DNA of 64,000 nt from Rhizobium sp. GN54 (GTDB taxonomy: Bacteria > Pseudomonadota > Alphaproteobacteria > Rhizobiales > Rhizobiaceae), in the NCBI RefSeq assembly GCF_021026345.1, contig NZ_JAJNCZ010000007.1, forward strand, positions 186,001-250,000. The letters are read 5' to 3'. This document shows positions 55,702 to 63,675 of this stretch, piece by piece. The notes under the pieces were generated by a model, which was not told where the DNA came from, made no database searches, and worked only from the letters and a program-made list of their open reading frames with translations. Within the stretch, counting starts at the first letter, position 1. The number at the start of each line of letters is the position of its first letter. A program made the translations under genes and the position numbers.

Positions 55702-56688
55702 TCAGTTGGCCAGCCAGCCTTCGCGCTTGAGCACTTCGCTGACGGAGGTCTCGTCGCTCTTGATGAAGGTCGTCAGCTGCTCTCCGCTCATATAGGCCGG
55801 AGACTGCGAGGTGTCTGCGAGATACTTGGCCCATTCCGGCGTTTCGGACACCTTCTTCAGGACGTCGGAATAGAACTGGACGACATCCGGCTCGACGCCG
55901 GCCGGCAGCCAGACGGTACGCGGCATGGAGTAGTTCTCGATGGCGATGCCGCTTTCCTTGCAGGTCGGGATATCGGACCAGCCCTTGTCGCCGGCGACCT
56001 TGGTATCGCTCTTCAGCTTCTCGGCCTTGAAGACGCAGAGCGGCTTGACCATGCCCGCCTGCCACTGGCCAAGGTTCTCGCTCGGATTGTTGACGTTGGC
56101 GGCGATATGGTCGCCGGCCAGCTGGACGGCCGCCTCGCCGCCGCTCTTGAACGGGATGTAGCCGAGCTTGGCGCCGGATGCATCGTTGATCATCGAGGTC
56201 AGGATCTGGTCGACATCCTTCGACTGGCTGCCGCCGACCTTCATATCCGCATCCTTCGCCTTGGCGACGAAATCGGCAGCGGAGTTGAATTCGGAATTGC
56301 CGTTGACCCAGAGAACGAACTCGTCGGCTGCGAGCGCCGAAACCGGGATGAGGTCTTCCGACTTGTAGGGAACCTTGGCGCGGATGGGCAGGAGGTAGGC
56401 ATTGTTGGTGCCGAAGGCGAGCTTGTAGGCATCGCCCTTGTAGCCTGCGGTATAGACGAAGCCTTCCGCGCCGCCGGCGCTGCCCTTATTGGTGACGACG
56501 ACCGGAGCCTTCATCAGCTCATACTTGGCGATGATAGCCTGGATCGTGCGGGCGAAGATATCGGTGCCGCCACCGGGGCCGGCGGTCACGACGAACTCGA
56601 CCGGGCGGTTGGGCTCGAAGGCATGTGCCGGGGCGACAACGCCGAGTGCAGCAGCAACGACGCATGCGAGAGACAGGCTTCTTTTCAT
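55702..56688 (-). CDS. tctC: Tripartite tricarboxylate transporter substrate-binding protein
   Basis: A 328-residue periplasmic binding protein of the Bug/TctC family. The signal peptide (about residues 1-23) ends APAHA, and the mature protein has VEFVVTAGPGGGTDIFARTIQ, the typical phosphate/carboxylate loop, and AGDHIAANVNNPSENLGQW in the middle. The ATG at 56688 (MKRSLSLACVV) is preferred over 56718. It binds the transported carboxylate. Second gene of the operon, 71 bases after the PdxA-like gene. Confidence 0.93.
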   Translation of the reverse strand: MKRSLSLACVVAAALGVVAPAHAFEPNRPVEFVVTAGPGGGTDIFARTIQAIIAKYELMKAPVVVTNKGSAGGAEGFVYTAGYKGDAYKLAFGTNNAYLLPIRAKVPYKSEDLIPVSALAADEFVLWVNGNSEFNSAADFVAKAKDADMKVGGSQSKDVDQILTSMINDASGAKLGYIPFKSGGEAAVQLAGDHIAANVNNPSENLGQWQAGMVKPLCVFKAEKLKSDTKVAGDKGWSDIPTCKESGIAIENYSMPRTVWLPAGVEPDVVQFYSDVLKKVSETPEWAKYLADTSQSPAYMSGEQLTTFIKSDETSVSEVLKREGWLAN

Positions 56689-56759
56689 AGTCAACTCCTC
56701 CGTTTGACGATACGGCACGAGACCTCCTCCATGCCGCTATTGGTGAAAACCGATGGAAA

Positions 56760-57797
56760 TCAGGCAGCGGCGGAAATTGCCGATGCACGCTTGGCCATGC
56801 GGGCGGCGAGCAGGATCGCCTCGCGGCTGGCGCCGACGTCGGCAATCCCCTTGCCCGCGATATCGTAGGCGGTGCCATGGGCCGGCGTGCACAGCGGGAA
56901 GGGCAGACCGCCCATCATCGTCACGCCCTTGTCGAAGCCCATGAGCTTCATCGCGATCTGACCCTGATCGTGATACATGGTCAGCACCGCATGGAAGCCC
57001 TCCTTGAGGGCGCGCAGAAACACGGTGTCGGCCGGGAACGGCCCGTCGACGTCATAGCCGCGAGCCTTCGCCTCGGCGACGGCCGGCTCGATGATGTCGA
57101 TCTCTTCCATGCCGAAGCTGCCGCCGTCGCCCGCATGCGGGTTGATGCCGGCAACGGCGATCTTCGGGTTGTCGTAGCCAGCGCTCTTCAGGCAGGCCTG
57201 CGCCAGCTCGAGCTCGCCCAGGATGCCGTCCACGGAAATCGCCGACGCCACTTCCGAAAGGGGAATGTGCGAGGTGACGCGCGCGTTCCAGACCTTCTCC
57301 AGGACGTTGAACTCGCGAACCTTGCCCTCAAAGCCCAGCACATCGGCGACGAAGCGGATTTCGTCGTCATAGCCCGGATAGGCAAAGCGCATGGCCTTCT
57401 TGTTGAAGGGGGTGAAGCAGACCGCCTGGGCGCCGCCGCGATGGGCAAGCTTCAGCGCCTCGCGGAAATTGTGCGTGGCGAACGTGCCGCCGGCAAGCGT
57501 CGCCTCTCCACGCGTCACGTCCGCCGGGTCGAGATTCTTCAGGTCGACGAAGACGTGCCGGTCGGTTCCGGCCTTGTCGGCACCTTCCAGCGTGGCGCTT
57601 TCGAGCGAGAGCGTCAGGCCGGCGGCTTTCGCACCTTCGTCGAGGATGCGGCGATCACCGATGGCAATGATGTGTGCTGCGGCGCGGACTTCGTCCAGCG
57701 CAAGGATGCGCGCGGTCAGCTCCGGGCTGATTCCGGCCGGATCGCCCATGGCGAGCGCGATAACGGGACGCGCATCGTTTGCGCCGTTCGTTGTCAT
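56760..57797 (-). CDS. PdxA-family 4-phosphoerythronate/threonate-type dehydrogenase
   Basis: A 345-residue NAD-dependent enzyme of the PdxA fold. Motifs are IALAMGDPAGISPELTARIL, VCFTPFNKKAMRFAYPGYDDE, RVTSHIPLSEV (metal His), GINPHAGDGGSFGMEE and YHDQGQIAMKLMGFDKGVTM (metal and His). In pyridoxine synthesis PdxA oxidises 4-phosphohydroxythreonine; the PdxA2 subgroup oxidises 4-phospho-threonate or -erythronate in sugar-acid catabolism. Its place at the head of a transporter and kinase operon, behind a GntR regulator, points to the latter. No DUF1537 kinase is present, which is unusual. Start 57797 gives MTTNGANDARPVIA. Confidence 0.85.
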   Translation of the reverse strand: MTTNGANDARPVIALAMGDPAGISPELTARILALDEVRAAAHIIAIGDRRILDEGAKAAGLTLSLESATLEGADKAGTDRHVFVDLKNLDPADVTRGEATLAGGTFATHNFREALKLAHRGGAQAVCFTPFNKKAMRFAYPGYDDEIRFVADVLGFEGKVREFNVLEKVWNARVTSHIPLSEVASAISVDGILGELELAQACLKSAGYDNPKIAVAGINPHAGDGGSFGMEEIDIIEPAVAEAKARGYDVDGPFPADTVFLRALKEGFHAVLTMYHDQGQIAMKLMGFDKGVTMMGGLPFPLCTPAHGTAYDIAGKGIADVGASREAILLAARMAKRASAISAAA

Positions 57798-57870
57798 GAT
57801 GATGTTCCTCCTCGTCATGCCTTGTGACGGCACACATACGGCATTCAAAACGCTGCATCAAGTCTTTTGT

Positions 57871-57886
57871 ATTCTGCATGCAGCAT
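57871..57886. promoter_or_regulatory. Candidate GntR operator
   Basis: ATTCTGCATGCAGCAT contains a perfect CTGCATGCAG core (57874-57883) in the gap between the divergent pdxA-like operon and gntR. The position and palindrome suit a GntR/FCD-type operator. Inferred only. Confidence 0.5.
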
Positions 57887-57977
57887 TTTCCATTGACGCC
57901 GCTTTGCGGTATTGCCATGGTCGCTGGGGTCGTGTTGGGAGAATCGCTGACGCGCGTCAGAACGCGGAGCAGACACG

Positions 57978-58679
57978 GTGGAAAGACAAAAGATGGACGA
58001 AATCAACACCTTGGACCGACCGGCTGCGGGCGGCCCCGGCCCTATCCGCCGCACCGCCCTGCACGACACGCTCGTCAACCACCTGCGCGACATGATCATC
58101 GAGGGCAACCTTGAGCCGGGCACGCGCCTGCATGAGGGCCAACTCGGCGAGCAGCTCGGCGTATCACGCACGCCGCTGCGCGAGGCGATCAAGTATTTGG
58201 CGAGCGAGGGCCTGGTCGAGCTGGTGCCCAGCCGCGGGGCTGTCGTGAAGCGGTTCAGCGGCAAGGACGTGCAGGACATGCTGACAGTCCTGCGCAACCT
58301 CGAGGAACTGGCCGGCAAGCTCGCCTGCCAGCTTGCGAGCGACGCCGAGATCGCCCATGTCCGCGCCCTGCACGACGAGATGGTCCGGCGGTACAAGGCA
58401 GCGGACCGGCTGCAGTACTACAAGCTGAACCAGGACATCCACACGGCGATCGTGCGGCTGGCGCAGAACGCCACGCTCGCCGACATCCACCAGATGCTCC
58501 AGACCCGGCTGAAGCGCATTCGCTTCATCGGCCACGAGGGGCCGGAGAAATGGGCCGCCGCCGTCGCCGAGCATGAAGAGATGATCTCGGCGCTCGAAGC
58601 CCGCGACCCGGCGCGGTTGTCGGACGTGCTCGGCCGCCACCTGGCAAACGCCTGGGAACGGGTCCGCAGCGCCCTTTAA
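57978..58679 (+). CDS. GntR-family regulator (FCD type)
   Basis: A 233-residue regulator. The winged HTH (about residues 25-90) reads LHDTLVNHLRDMIIEGNLEPGTRLHEGQLGEQLGVSRTPLREAIKYLASEGLVELVPSRGAVV. The C-terminal FCD domain has the metal/ligand Asp-His pattern (NQDIHTAIVRL and HEEMISALEARD). It probably senses an intermediate of the sugar-acid pathway and controls the divergent operon and itself. The GTG at 57978 has GGAG 9 bases upstream; an ATG at 57993 is equally possible. Confidence 0.9.
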   Translation: MERQKMDEINTLDRPAAGGPGPIRRTALHDTLVNHLRDMIIEGNLEPGTRLHEGQLGEQLGVSRTPLREAIKYLASEGLVELVPSRGAVVKRFSGKDVQDMLTVLRNLEELAGKLACQLASDAEIAHVRALHDEMVRRYKAADRLQYYKLNQDIHTAIVRLAQNATLADIHQMLQTRLKRIRFIGHEGPEKWAAAVAEHEEMISALEARDPARLSDVLGRHLANAWERVRSAL

Positions 58680-58850
58680 GGGCAGGATACCGATCGCCGC
58701 CTTTCCCCGCCCGGAATGTGGTTCCGCACTGCCGGCACGAGAGGTTGCCGCAGAACGGCATCCGAACCAATGGCCTGACCTTCACTTCGCTGCAGCAAAG
58801 GCATCGGCACGCCGTTGAACGTTGGCTGCCGGGGCCGCCTCAAATGCAAA

Positions 58851-58874
58851 GGGGCGGCCCGGCCGGACCGCCCC
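58851..58874 (-). terminator. Terminator of the BI-1-like gene
   Basis: On the minus strand GGGGCGG, a 10-base loop and CCGCCCC are followed by TTTGCATTT. It starts about 45 bases past the stop of the BI-1-like gene, and may also stop gntR transcription from the other side. Confidence 0.65.
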
Positions 58875-58918
58875 TCGAAGGTATTGTCTTCGGCTTCCGC
58901 CGATACGGATCGACCCCG

Positions 58919-59635
58919 TCAGCCTTCGCGTTCGCCGGTGAAGTTCAGCAGCAGCTGGAAGATGTTGACGAAGTTCAGGTAGAGCGACAGCGCGCCGAAG
59001 ACGGCGAGCTTCTGCTGGCTTTCCTGGTCGTAGTTGTCGGCATACTGCTCCTTGATGTTCTGCGTGTCCCAGGCGGTCAGGCCGACGAAGACGACGATGC
59101 CGATGACCGAGATGGCGAACTGCAGGGCGCTCGAACCGAGGAAGATGTTGACGATCGAGGCGATGACGACACCGATCAGACCCATGATCAGGAACGATCC
59201 GAACTTGGACAGGTCGCGCTTGGTCACGTAGCCATAGAGGCTGGTAGCGCCGAACATGGTCGCGGCGATAAAGAACGTCCGCGCGATGCTGGCCCCGGTG
59301 AAGACCAGGAACACCGAGGCGAGCGACAGGCCCATCACGGCGCAGAAGGCCCAGAACGTCATCTGCGCCGTGGACGCCGACATGGTCTGGATGCGGAACG
59401 AGAAGAAGAAGACGAAGGCCAGCGGCGCCAGCATCACCACCCATTTCAGCGGCGACGAGAAGATCGGCACATAGAGCGCCGGCGTCGTGCCGACGATGAA
59501 GGCGACAAGGCCCGTGACCACGAGCCCGAGGCCCATGTAGTTGTAGACGCGCAGCATGTGCTGCCTGAGGCCCTCGTCGAAGGCCGCGGCGGACGTCTGG
59601 CTGAAGCCGCCGAAGCGGCCCTGGTTCGGATACAT
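58919..59635 (-). CDS. Bax inhibitor-1/YccA family membrane protein
   Basis: A 238-residue integral membrane protein with seven predicted helices. It starts MYPNQGRFGGFSQTSAAAFDEGLRQH and has the BI-1 signature around AQMTFWAFCAVMGLSLASVFLVFTG and FVGLTAWDTQNIKEQY. The family includes YccA, which modulates the FtsH protease, and calcium-leak channels. The start has AAAGGAG upstream. It lies 18 bases downstream of the anti-sigma gene on the same strand, so the three could be one transcript. Confidence 0.93.
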   Translation of the reverse strand: MYPNQGRFGGFSQTSAAAFDEGLRQHMLRVYNYMGLGLVVTGLVAFIVGTTPALYVPIFSSPLKWVVMLAPLAFVFFFSFRIQTMSASTAQMTFWAFCAVMGLSLASVFLVFTGASIARTFFIAATMFGATSLYGYVTKRDLSKFGSFLIMGLIGVVIASIVNIFLGSSALQFAISVIGIVVFVGLTAWDTQNIKEQYADNYDQESQQKLAVFGALSLYLNFVNIFQLLLNFTGEREG

Positions 59636-59653
59636 ATGGTTCTCCTTTGATGA

Positions 59654-60424
59654 TCAGTAGAGGGTGTTCTTGAGAAGCTCGGCCTCGTCGGCGAGGCCGG
59701 TGCCGGGGGTGCTGGACACGACGGCATAGGCGACGTCGCCGATCTGCCACCAGGCAGCCTCCGCATCCTTGAGGTTGATGTCCACCACGCCTTCGACGGC
59801 GAAATGGCCCGGACGGACGGCGAACAACGAAATCCGGGTGCCGTCGCCGGTGCCGATGCTCATCTCGACGCTCGGCCCATAGCCGGACGGGAAGATCTGC
59901 ACGTCAGTGACCGTCCAGCCCTCCGGCAGCTCGGGCATGACGATCGCCGTCGCCGCCCGGATATCGTCGCGGTCGTAGGTCTTCGCCTGCGGTTGCGACG
60001 GCATGTTCTTTCTCACGAGCGCCGTCTGGTGCGCGCGCACGGCCTGTTCCACGAAGGCGGGTGGAGGAACCGACGCGTTGACCTCGCGCGCGCCGAGCGG
60101 CCCAATCGACGAATGGGCGAACCAGCCGGCCGAAACAAGCAGGCCGACCGCCGCCACCCGCCGGATGGCCATCCACATGCGCCGGCCCGCCAGCCCCGAG
60201 GACAGATGGCGGGCGGCCTCTCGGGTTTCGGGTCGGCCGGTCACGACGTCCGCGGCAATGGCAAGCCGCAGGGTGGTTCTCAAGCCGAGGTCGGCCATGA
60301 CACGGGCGGCGACGTCCGGATGGCGCGCCAGATAGGTCTCGACCCTCAGGCGGCCGTCCGCATCGAGCTGGTTGTCCACGTAGGCGTCGAGATCGGTATC
60401 GAGAATGGTAGCGGTGTCAGTCAT
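59654..60424 (-). CDS. Membrane-anchored anti-sigma factor
   Basis: A 256-residue protein with a cytoplasmic anti-sigma N-terminal domain (about 1-80; DTDLDAYVDNQLDADGRLRVETYLARHPDVAARVMADLG) that lacks the HxxxCxxC zinc motif, one membrane helix (about 86-107) and a periplasmic domain. It overlaps the ECF sigma gene by 8 bases. It is expected to hold the sigma factor inactive until a periplasmic signal is received. Confidence 0.87.
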   Translation of the reverse strand: MTDTATILDTDLDAYVDNQLDADGRLRVETYLARHPDVAARVMADLGLRTTLRLAIAADVVTGRPETREAARHLSSGLAGRRMWMAIRRVAAVGLLVSAGWFAHSSIGPLGAREVNASVPPPAFVEQAVRAHQTALVRKNMPSQPQAKTYDRDDIRAATAIVMPELPEGWTVTDVQIFPSGYGPSVEMSIGTGDGTRISLFAVRPGHFAVEGVVDINLKDAEAAWWQIGDVAYAVVSSTPGTGLADEAELLKNTLY

Positions 60425-60947
60425 CGCCGTCTCCCACGAGCCTCAGATGGTAGGGTTGTCCCGGTCCGTCCTCGAACGACCGCAGCCGAGCCCGCGCCCG
60501 CGAGACGCGCGACATCAGCGTTCCGACGGGGACGCCCAGCACATCGGCCGCCTCCTGGTAGGAAAGGTCCTCCACGGCGACGAGATGCAGGGCCTCGCGC
60601 TGTTCTTCCGGCAGTTCTAGGAACGCCTCGCGAACCTGGCGCAGCCGGACGGCGTGCTCCTGCGTCGCCGGATAGACCTGCTCGACCTCGACCGCCGCCG
60701 CATCCTGCCGGCGCCGCCGGGCCAGAGAGGAACGCAGCCGGTCAATATGGGTGTTATGGACGATCGAAAGCAGCCAGTTGCGAAGGCTGGCGCCGCTCCG
60801 GAACGTCGAGCGCCGCTCGTAGGCCTTCACCAGGGCGTCGTGGACAAGGTCTTCGGCATCCGAGGAATTGCGGACGAGCGAGCGCGCATAGCGGCGCAGC
60901 GTGCCGAGCTGTTCGATGACGTCGAAGGGCCGTCCATTCCGATCCAT
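60417..60947 (-). CDS. ECF RNA polymerase sigma factor
   Basis: A 176-residue sigma factor. Region 2 is GTLRRYARSLVRNSSDAEDLVHDALVKAYERRSTFRSGASLRNWLLSIVHNTHIDRLR and region 4 is LPEEQREALHLVAVEDLSYQEAADVLGVPVGTLMSRVSRARARLR. It directs transcription of a stress or envelope regulon together with the overlapping anti-sigma gene. It differs from the PhyR/EcfG system, since no phyR/nepR neighbour is present. A self-regulated promoter is expected upstream but was not found with certainty. Confidence 0.93.
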   Translation of the reverse strand: MDRNGRPFDVIEQLGTLRRYARSLVRNSSDAEDLVHDALVKAYERRSTFRSGASLRNWLLSIVHNTHIDRLRSSLARRRRQDAAAVEVEQVYPATQEHAVRLRQVREAFLELPEEQREALHLVAVEDLSYQEAADVLGVPVGTLMSRVSRARARLRSFEDGPGQPYHLRLVGDGDD

Positions 60948-61104
60948 ACCCGCATATACGGAACCGGGGCGCGATGTCTTCCATCCCCCGGCAACTTTTT
61001 TGGATAATGCCGTCGGCCGTCATTGGCTTGCCGCTCTCGCGGACCTCCGGGCAAGCGGGCGAAGGCGCAGCACGCCCGCCCTGCGAGAGCTCGCTTTCGT
61101 TCGC

Positions 61105-61119
61105 AATTTTCGGTGAATA
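61105..61119 (+). repeat. 15-bp direct repeat, copy 1
   Basis: AATTTTCGGTGAATA, identical to copy 2 at 61220-61234, spaced 115 bases apart, about eleven helical turns. It lies upstream of the LuxR-type gene and could be a regulator binding site. Confidence 0.7.
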
Positions 61120-61219
61120 ACTTGCTTTTCCGGGCTCTTCCGCCCGACGCCGGAATTGACAGCCGACAGAATTATGACAACCATCGACGTATTATTCGAT
61201 CAATATACGTTACCGACGT

Positions 61220-61234
61220 AATTTTCGGTGAATA
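61220..61234 (+). repeat. 15-bp direct repeat, copy 2
   Basis: Identical to copy 1. Both are embedded in AT-rich sequence; similarity stops on either side, apart from a TTGC shortly after each. Confidence 0.7.
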
Positions 61235-61660
61235 TTGCTGACCGGATGCCTGCAATCATCCTTTGGGTGATGGGAATCTGGTTATGTTGCTATAGGCTTA
61301 GCCGGCTCGAACGCCTGCCTGCCCCGCACTGCTAGACAGCCCGGGAACTCCGGCTGCCCTCGCTCTCCCCCAAAAGACGTAGCGCCCTACCTCTTCCGAC
61401 GAGGCCCCTACAACTCAATGCGGTAGCCCGTTTGCCGGCACCATGCGGGCGAATGCGACTGCCGTGGCGAATACCCCGCTATGCAAGAACGTTATTATCG
61501 GGTAAATAAGCTATACCTCATACATAATATTCAAGTTTAATAACCGTGAATGAAAGCGCAGTTCGGGGCCTATAAATATAGTTGGGGCTAGCACGCGTTA
61601 TCCACTGCACCTCTGCGAGACAGGGGAGGATAGGCGTGCGTTGTAGGGAGTAAAATAGCT

Positions 61661-62461
61661 ATGAACTCAGCAATGATGTCTAACGGCAAGGAAATAGCAG
61701 GCAGTCTCATTCATCCCCTCGCACTTGATCCTTCCAATTCTTCTCATGCAAAGGTGTTCGAAGGGGTCAATGTTGCCAGAGAACGGTCTCTCCTGATCAT
61801 CGACAATAGAGCGCTGGACCGGCAATGCCTTGCCCAGTGTATCTCCGCACACAAGATTGACATGGATGTCGTCGCTTTCGGCTCCATGGAAGAGTGGAAG
61901 CGCAAGCGCCAGGACTACCCGCCGCTTGCTGCCATCCTGCTCAACGTAGGCGGTCGCAAGATCGTCGAGCCTTCCGTCTCCGAGGAGATCAAGAAGCTCG
62001 CAGCCGAGTTCGAGGCACCGATCATCGTATTGGCGGATACGGACGATCTTGCCCAGATCATGAAAGCCCTGGAGTGCGGAGCCAAGGGCTACATCCCGTC
62101 TTCTGTCAGCATCGACGTGTGCATCGAGGCGATCGCCTTGTCGCTGGCGGGAGGCATCTTCGTTCCGGCGAGCAGCGTCTTCGCCATGCGCCAGGTCCTC
62201 GAAACCGGCAGCCCGGTCGCCCGTCCGCTGGCCGGCATGTTCACCGCCCGCCAGGCCGAAGTGGTCGAAGCCCTTCGTCGCGGCAAGGCCAACAAGATCA
62301 TTGCCTATGAACTGAACCTGCGCGAGAGCACGGTGAAGGTCCATATCCGCAATATCATGAAGAAGGTGAAGGCCACCAACAGGACCGAAGTCGCCTACAA
62401 GATCAACGATCTCTTCCCGGTCGACTTCTCCGCCGACACTGCAAGCCGGCTGGAACACTGA
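61661..62461 (+). CDS. LuxR-family regulator with pseudo-receiver domain
   Basis: A 266-residue regulator. The C-terminal LuxR/FixJ HTH (about 192-250) is FTARQAEVVEALRRGKANKIIAYELNLRESTVKVHIRNIMKKVKATNRTEV. The N-terminal receiver-like domain (about 42-165) keeps the fold pattern (SLLIIDNRALDRQCLAQ, PIIVLADTDDLAQIMKALECGAKGYIP) but the phosphoacceptor position reads ILLNVGG, with Asn in place of Asp, so it is probably not phosphorylated. It lies convergent with the ExoY-like transferase and probably controls polysaccharide or biofilm genes. Several in-frame ATGs (61661, 61673, 61676) are possible starts. Confidence 0.85.
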   Translation: MNSAMMSNGKEIAGSLIHPLALDPSNSSHAKVFEGVNVARERSLLIIDNRALDRQCLAQCISAHKIDMDVVAFGSMEEWKRKRQDYPPLAAILLNVGGRKIVEPSVSEEIKKLAAEFEAPIIVLADTDDLAQIMKALECGAKGYIPSSVSIDVCIEAIALSLAGGIFVPASSVFAMRQVLETGSPVARPLAGMFTARQAEVVEALRRGKANKIIAYELNLRESTVKVHIRNIMKKVKATNRTEVAYKINDLFPVDFSADTASRLEH

Positions 62462-62836
62462 GGGTTACCGGCCCGTCGCTGCGGGCCGTTCGTCCATACC
62501 TTTCTTCCCGATCTGCCAGTTTCCGGGCTCCCCTCGCGGAGCCCGGATGCGTTTTGAGCGGCCCGCTGTGGTGATCCTGGTCCGCCGTTGTCATTCGGGG
62601 CCTGCTGTTTTCTTCAAGACGGTTCGGGAGGCGTCCGTACAAAACAACCACCCCCGAGATTCTCGCTCTGGTCTCCCGTGCCGGGGGAGAGGTCTACGAG
62701 CCGTTTTCAAGTCTTGCGTATCTGCCTTGGCCGGACTTGGCTGCCCGGCCAGGCGTTTCGAAAGGCATGTGTCTGTTGTGAACCTGCTCAATCAGCGGCA
62801 AGGCAACCCCCGCACCGGGGCGCACTCCCCCCTTTT
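62462..62836. other. 375-bp region between convergent genes, with two terminator-like hairpins
   Basis: It lies past the LuxR gene stop and before the ExoY-like stop. A short stem (CGGCCCG/CGGGCCG) at 62469-62488 and a longer one at 62522-62547 are seen. The rest (62560-62836) has no supported gene. Confidence 0.5.
62522..62556 (+). terminator. Intrinsic terminator of the LuxR-type gene
   Basis: TCCGGGCTCC and its complement GGAGCCCGGA form a 10-bp stem with a 6-base loop, followed by TGCGTTTTG. It lies about 60 bases past the stop. Confidence 0.65.
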
Positions 62837-63517
62837 TTAGAGACCGGTCCCCCGGATCACCACCAGCGGCGTCCTGGACAGGATCCAGAGATCGGTGGCG
62901 AAGGACATCATGCCGAAGTAGCGCGTATCGTGGGTCGCCCGTTCTGCGAAGCTGCAGCCGTTGCGCACGCTGATCTGCCACAGCCCGGTCAGGCCCGGAC
63001 GCATCTGGAAATAGGACGTGCCCGGATATTGCGAGCGCTGTTCCGGCAGCATCGGCCGCGGTCCGACCAGGCTCATGTCGCCGCGGAAGACGTTCCACAG
63101 CTGCGGCAGTTCATCGAGCGAGTACTTGCGCAGGTACCGGCCCACCCGGGTGATGCGCGGGTCGGCCTTCAGCTTCTGCGTCAACTCCCACTCGATGCGG
63201 GCTGCGATGTTCCCGGCAAGATAGTCCTGAAGCCGCTGGTCCGCTTTCGGCACCATCGTGCGCAGCTTCCAGAGCTTGAAAATCCGTCCGCCCTTGCCGA
63301 TGCGCGGCTGGCAGAAGAATGCCGCCTGCCCGTCCAGCCTGACGAGCAGGGCCAGCACGCCGACCACGATCAACACGACAGGCGCGATCGCGAGGGTGAA
63401 AAGGATATCGAACAGTCGCTTCGACGACAGATAGACAGATCGCGAGCCCGATACCCGGGCCTGTGACGCCGATTGGGTCGCAATCCCAGGCGAATAGGGC
63501 AGGTGGTCTTTCGACAT
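62837..63517 (-). CDS. Undecaprenyl-phosphate sugar transferase (ExoY-like)
   Basis: A 226-residue bacterial sugar transferase, the same size as Sinorhizobium ExoY. One membrane helix (about 38-58: LFTLAIAPVVLIVVGVLALL) precedes the cytoplasmic catalytic part with FKLWKLRTMVPKAD, the KYSLDELPQLWNVFRGDMSLVGPRP signature and MRPGLTGLWQISVRNG. It transfers a sugar-1-phosphate to the lipid carrier and so starts repeat-unit synthesis. The ATG at 63517 (MSKDHLPYSPG) is preferred. It has no partner genes next to it but would serve the polysaccharide genes elsewhere in the window. Confidence 0.92.
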   Translation of the reverse strand: MSKDHLPYSPGIATQSASQARVSGSRSVYLSSKRLFDILFTLAIAPVVLIVVGVLALLVRLDGQAAFFCQPRIGKGGRIFKLWKLRTMVPKADQRLQDYLAGNIAARIEWELTQKLKADPRITRVGRYLRKYSLDELPQLWNVFRGDMSLVGPRPMLPEQRSQYPGTSYFQMRPGLTGLWQISVRNGCSFAERATHDTRYFGMMSFATDLWILSRTPLVVIRGTGL

Positions 63518-63647
63518 TATAGCCTCCGCGTACGCTGCACAGAGCCGCAAGCGTCCGGTGCCATTGCGGCACACAAGAAGGCTCGGCGCCGGCAGTAAAT
63601 GCCGGTCCGCTGGGCTTCAGGTGGTTCGAAGGCGCTTGAGCAAGACT

Positions 63648-63675
63648 ATATTAACCATATGAAATGGCGTCTCAA
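63648..63675 (-). promoter_or_regulatory. Candidate sigma-70 promoter of the sugar transferase
   Basis: On the minus strand TTGAGA (63670-63675) and TAATAT (63648-63653) are 16 bases apart, in AT-rich sequence. A start near 63641 would give an untranslated leader of about 120 bases before the ATG. Confidence 0.55.

Larger units (their letters stand above)
60948..61660. other. 713-bp intergenic region with 15-bp direct repeats
   Basis: Divergent region between the ECF sigma gene and a LuxR-type gene. Parts (61100-61280 and 61480-61660) are distinctly AT-rich. It contains the direct repeats at 61105 and 61220 and a TATAAATA stretch near 61572 that could be a -10 for the LuxR gene. No coding sequence is supported; a small RNA is possible but not shown. 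Confidence 0.45.
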
